In this document: piece after piece, positions 62,234-64,000 of the stretch | Numbering within the stretch: position 1 is the first letter of the stretch | How the letters are laid out: every line of letters begins with the position of its first letter | Assembly: GCF_000014185.1 (NCBI RefSeq) | Contig: NC_008148.1 | Span: 620,001-684,000 of the forward strand | Reading direction: 5' to 3' | DNA length: 64,000 nucleotides | DNA from: Rubrobacter xylanophilus DSM 9941 | GTDB lineage: Bacteria; Actinomycetota; Rubrobacteria; Rubrobacterales; Rubrobacteraceae | Translations under genes and position numbers: made by a program | The notes under the pieces: generated by a model | Seen by the model: the letters and a program-made list of their open reading frames with translations, nothing else | Databases searched by the model: none | Told to the model about the DNA's origin: nothing

Positions 62234-63000
62234 GGGCGCTGGAGGATCTAGCGTGCGCCCTGGGGTTCCTCACGGTGCTCCCGCTCCCGCGCTCCCTGCG
62301 GGGCGGGCCGGGCTCCTTCGGCCGCTCCTTCGGCTGGTTCCCGGTCGCGGGTCTCCTGCTGGGGGCGGCGCTCGCGGGGGCGGCGCTCGCGGCGGGCGCG
62401 CTCTTCCCCCCGCCGGTCTCCGCGGCGCTCGTCTTGGCGCTGTGGGTGCTTTTGACCGGCGGGCTGCACCTGGACGGGCTGATGGACGCCTGCGACGGGC
62501 TCTTTGCGGCGCGCGGCCCGAAGGAGCGGCTCGAGATCATGTCCGACCCCCACCCCGGGGCCTTCGGGGTGCTGGGTGCCGGGTGCCTGCTCCTGTCGAA
62601 GTACGGGGCGCTCCTCTCGCTGCTCGGCGGGGGCGGGACCCTGCTCGCGCTCCTGTTCGCGCCGGCGCTCGGGCGCTGGGTGATGGCCGCGGCGGCGATC
62701 CTGCTGCCCTACGGGCGGGGCGGGGAGGCCCTCGGGGCGCGCCTCCGGCGCGGGGCCGGGCGGGCGCAGCTCGCCCTCGCCTCGGGCTGGATGCTCGCGG
62801 CCTTCGTCTCCCTCTGCCTCCTGCTGCGGGGGGCGGCGCTGCCCGCCGCCGCGCTCGCCGCCGGCCTCGCCCCCGCCTGCGCCCTCTGCGCCCTCGCGCT
62901 CCGCAGGCTCCCCGGGCTCACCGGGGACGTCTACGGGGCCGCGGGGGAGCTGGCCGAGGCCGGCGTGCTGGCGGCGTTCGCCGCGGGGTGCTGCCGGTGA
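62230..63000 (+). CDS. cobS: Adenosylcobinamide-GDP ribazoletransferase
   Basis: 256 residues from a GTG with GTGA overlap. Membrane protein with six to seven hydrophobic segments; CobS motifs FLTVLPLPRSL, FGRSFGWFPVAGLLLG, LHLDGLMDACDGLFAARGPKERLEIMSDPHPGAFGVLG. It joins the ribazole phosphate to adenosylcobinamide-GDP in the membrane, the last assembly step. Confidence 0.95.
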   Translation: MRALEDLACALGFLTVLPLPRSLRGGPGSFGRSFGWFPVAGLLLGAALAGAALAAGALFPPPVSAALVLALWVLLTGGLHLDGLMDACDGLFAARGPKERLEIMSDPHPGAFGVLGAGCLLLSKYGALLSLLGGGGTLLALLFAPALGRWVMAAAAILLPYGRGGEALGARLRRGAGRAQLALASGWMLAAFVSLCLLLRGAALPAAALAAGLAPACALCALALRRLPGLTGDVYGAAGELAEAGVLAAFAAGCCR

Positions 63001-63902
63001 GGCCGGACGCGCGGGCGCTGCTTCTGGCGCTGCTTCTGGACCTCGCCCTCGGGGAGCCCCCGGAGCGGGCGCACCCGGTGGTCTGGACCGGGCGCCTCGT
63101 CTCCCTCCTGGAGCGAAAGGCCCCCTCCGGACCCCGCGCCGCGCTCCTCTGGGGCGCCCTGCTCGCCGCCGCCGCGGCCCTCCTCCCCGCGCTCGCCGCC
63201 GCCGCGGCGCTGCGGCTCCCCCTCCCGCGCCTCCCCGCCGAGGCCTTTCTCCTCAAGTGCTGCCTCTCCTGCCGGGCGCTGGAGGAGGCCGCCCTCGGGG
63301 TCGCCCGCCCCCTGGAGGCCGGAGACCTCGAGCGGGCGCGGGAGGCCCTGCGGTCCCTCGTGAGCCGCGACCGCTCCGCGCTCGACGCCTCGCTCGCGGC
63401 CTCAGCGGCGGTGGAGTCGCTGGCCGAGAACCTCGGCGACGCCCTCGTCGCGCCGCTCCTCTTCTACGCCGCGGGCGGGCTCCCGGCCGCGGCCCTCCAC
63501 CGCGGGGCGAACACCGCCGACGCGATGGTCGGCTACCGGGGCCGCTACGAGCGCCTGGGGAAGGCCGCGGCCCGGCTGGACGACGCGCTCAACCTGCTGC
63601 CCGCCCGCCTCGCCGCCCTGCTGCTCGCGGCGGCCTCCGGGGGGCGGGCGCGGGAGGCCTGGCGGGCCGCGCTCGCGGGGCACCGCGCCACCCAGAGCCC
63701 GAACGCCGGCTGGCCCATAGCGGCGGCCGCGGGCTCGCTGGGGCTCGTGCTGCGCAAGCCGGGGCACTACGCCCTGGGCGCCCCCGGCCGGGAGCCCGCT
63801 GCCGGGGACATCCGGCGCGCGGTCTCGCTCTACCGCAGGGCCGCGGCCCTCGGGGCGCTCGGGGCGCTCCTGCTCTGCCGCCTGCGGGGAGGGCGCCGGT
63901 GA
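62997..63902 (+). CDS. cbiB: Adenosylcobinamide-phosphate synthase CbiB/CobD
   Basis: 301 residues from a GTG with GTGA overlap. LLLALLLDLALGEPPERAHPVVWTGRLVSLLE at the start, SRDRSALDASLAASAAVESLAENLGDALVAPL and GYRGRYERLGKAAARLDDALNLLPARL are family hallmarks, with about five helices. It attaches aminopropanol phosphate to cobyric acid. The next gene, coupled by GTGA, likely makes that linker. Confidence 0.95.
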   Translation: MRPDARALLLALLLDLALGEPPERAHPVVWTGRLVSLLERKAPSGPRAALLWGALLAAAAALLPALAAAAALRLPLPRLPAEAFLLKCCLSCRALEEAALGVARPLEAGDLERAREALRSLVSRDRSALDASLAASAAVESLAENLGDALVAPLLFYAAGGLPAAALHRGANTADAMVGYRGRYERLGKAAARLDDALNLLPARLAALLLAAASGGRAREAWRAALAGHRATQSPNAGWPIAAAAGSLGLVLRKPGHYALGAPGREPAAGDIRRAVSLYRRAAALGALGALLLCRLRGGRR

Positions 63903-64000
63903 GGGTGCGCCCCAACCCCCCCTTCGACCGGGCGCGCCCCGAGGCCCACGGCGCGCTGGACCTCGCCGAGCTCGAGCGGCGCGGCGTGGATCCGGAAGAG
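63899..64000 (+). CDS. Start of a CobC/CobD-type threonine-phosphate decarboxylase (3' truncated by window)
   Basis: 34 codons from a GTG that overlaps cbiB as GTGA, open to the window end. EAHGALDLAELERRGVDPEE resembles the first residues of PLP-dependent L-threonine-O-3-phosphate decarboxylases, which open with H-G-G-x... and then E-x-L-D-F-S. Position after cbiB supports this. The identity rests mostly on context because so little is visible. Confidence 0.55.
   Translation, partial: MRVRPNPPFDRARPEAHGALDLAELERRGVDPEE

Overview
The window reads as chromosome of a very GC-rich actinobacterium: third codon positions are almost all G/C, GTG and TTG starts are common, and most neighbouring genes overlap by 4 bases. 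A Rubrobacter (R. xylanophilus-like) origin is my best guess. It rests on the gene styles and on the BchN/BchB-like pair, since I recall chlorophyll-synthesis homologues being reported from that genus. I could not search databases.

Layout. (1) 1-9.7 kb: the tail of an OmpR-type response regulator, then a minus-strand metal-homeostasis block. It holds a P1B ATPase operon (with YkvA, DUF3105 and DUF305 proteins), two cation diffusion facilitators, two ArsR/SmtB sensors with visible operators, a TrmO-like protein, a GNAT enzyme, a membrane-anchored methyltransferase and an HtrA-type protease. (2) 9.7-13.1 kb: two small unknown genes and a BchN-like/BchB-like pair that lacks the residues expected for the Fe-S cluster and for proton donation. 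(3) 13.2-20.3 kb: nucleoside salvage (deoD, pyrimidine-nucleoside phosphorylase, deoB) interleaved with an S9 peptidase and an APC permease. (4) 20.4-22.3 kb: GNAT, YIP1-like membrane protein, pdxY. (5) 22.4-26.8 kb: a MarR-headed operon with two 14-TM exporters flanking two duplicated small membrane proteins. (6) 26.9-29.8 kb: aconitase. (7) 29.8-43.9 kb: a peptidoglycan amino-sugar (MurNAc) salvage region. It contains a hydroxyacid dehydrogenase, murQ, a sugar ABC importer without its ATPase, and a BadF-type kinase. Facing these are NamZ, NagZ and an AmiE-like hydrolase, plus a HutC/GntR regulator, an SDR enzyme and one pseudogene. Two operator-like sites resembling the DasR/NagR dre element link the two arms. 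(8) 43.9-64.0 kb: a cobalamin riboswitch followed by a continuous B12 operon (cbtB, cbtA, cobQ, cobN, chlID-type chelatase, cobO, cobB, cobI, cobM, cbiD, cbiET, cbiG-cbiH fusion, ferredoxin, cbiC, cbiX, cobT, cobS, cbiB and the start of a cobC-like gene). Every junction from cbtA onward overlaps.

How the parts work together. Block 1 would sense Zn/Cd/Pb-type ions and export them; the first repressor probably acts on two sites sharing ATGA-N8-TCAT. Block 7 would strip GlcNAc, peptide and MurNAc from wall fragments outside the membrane, import the sugar by ABC transport, phosphorylate it and cut the lactyl ether. Block 8 covers cobalt uptake and most of corrinoid synthesis by the early-cobalt route, yet also carries a late-insertion CobN chelatase. 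No precorrin-6A reductase is visible before the window ends.

I saw no rRNA, tRNA, CRISPR array or insertion sequence. No stretch above 300 bases lacks a gene; the largest gap (43874-44110) is filled by the riboswitch and its expression platform.
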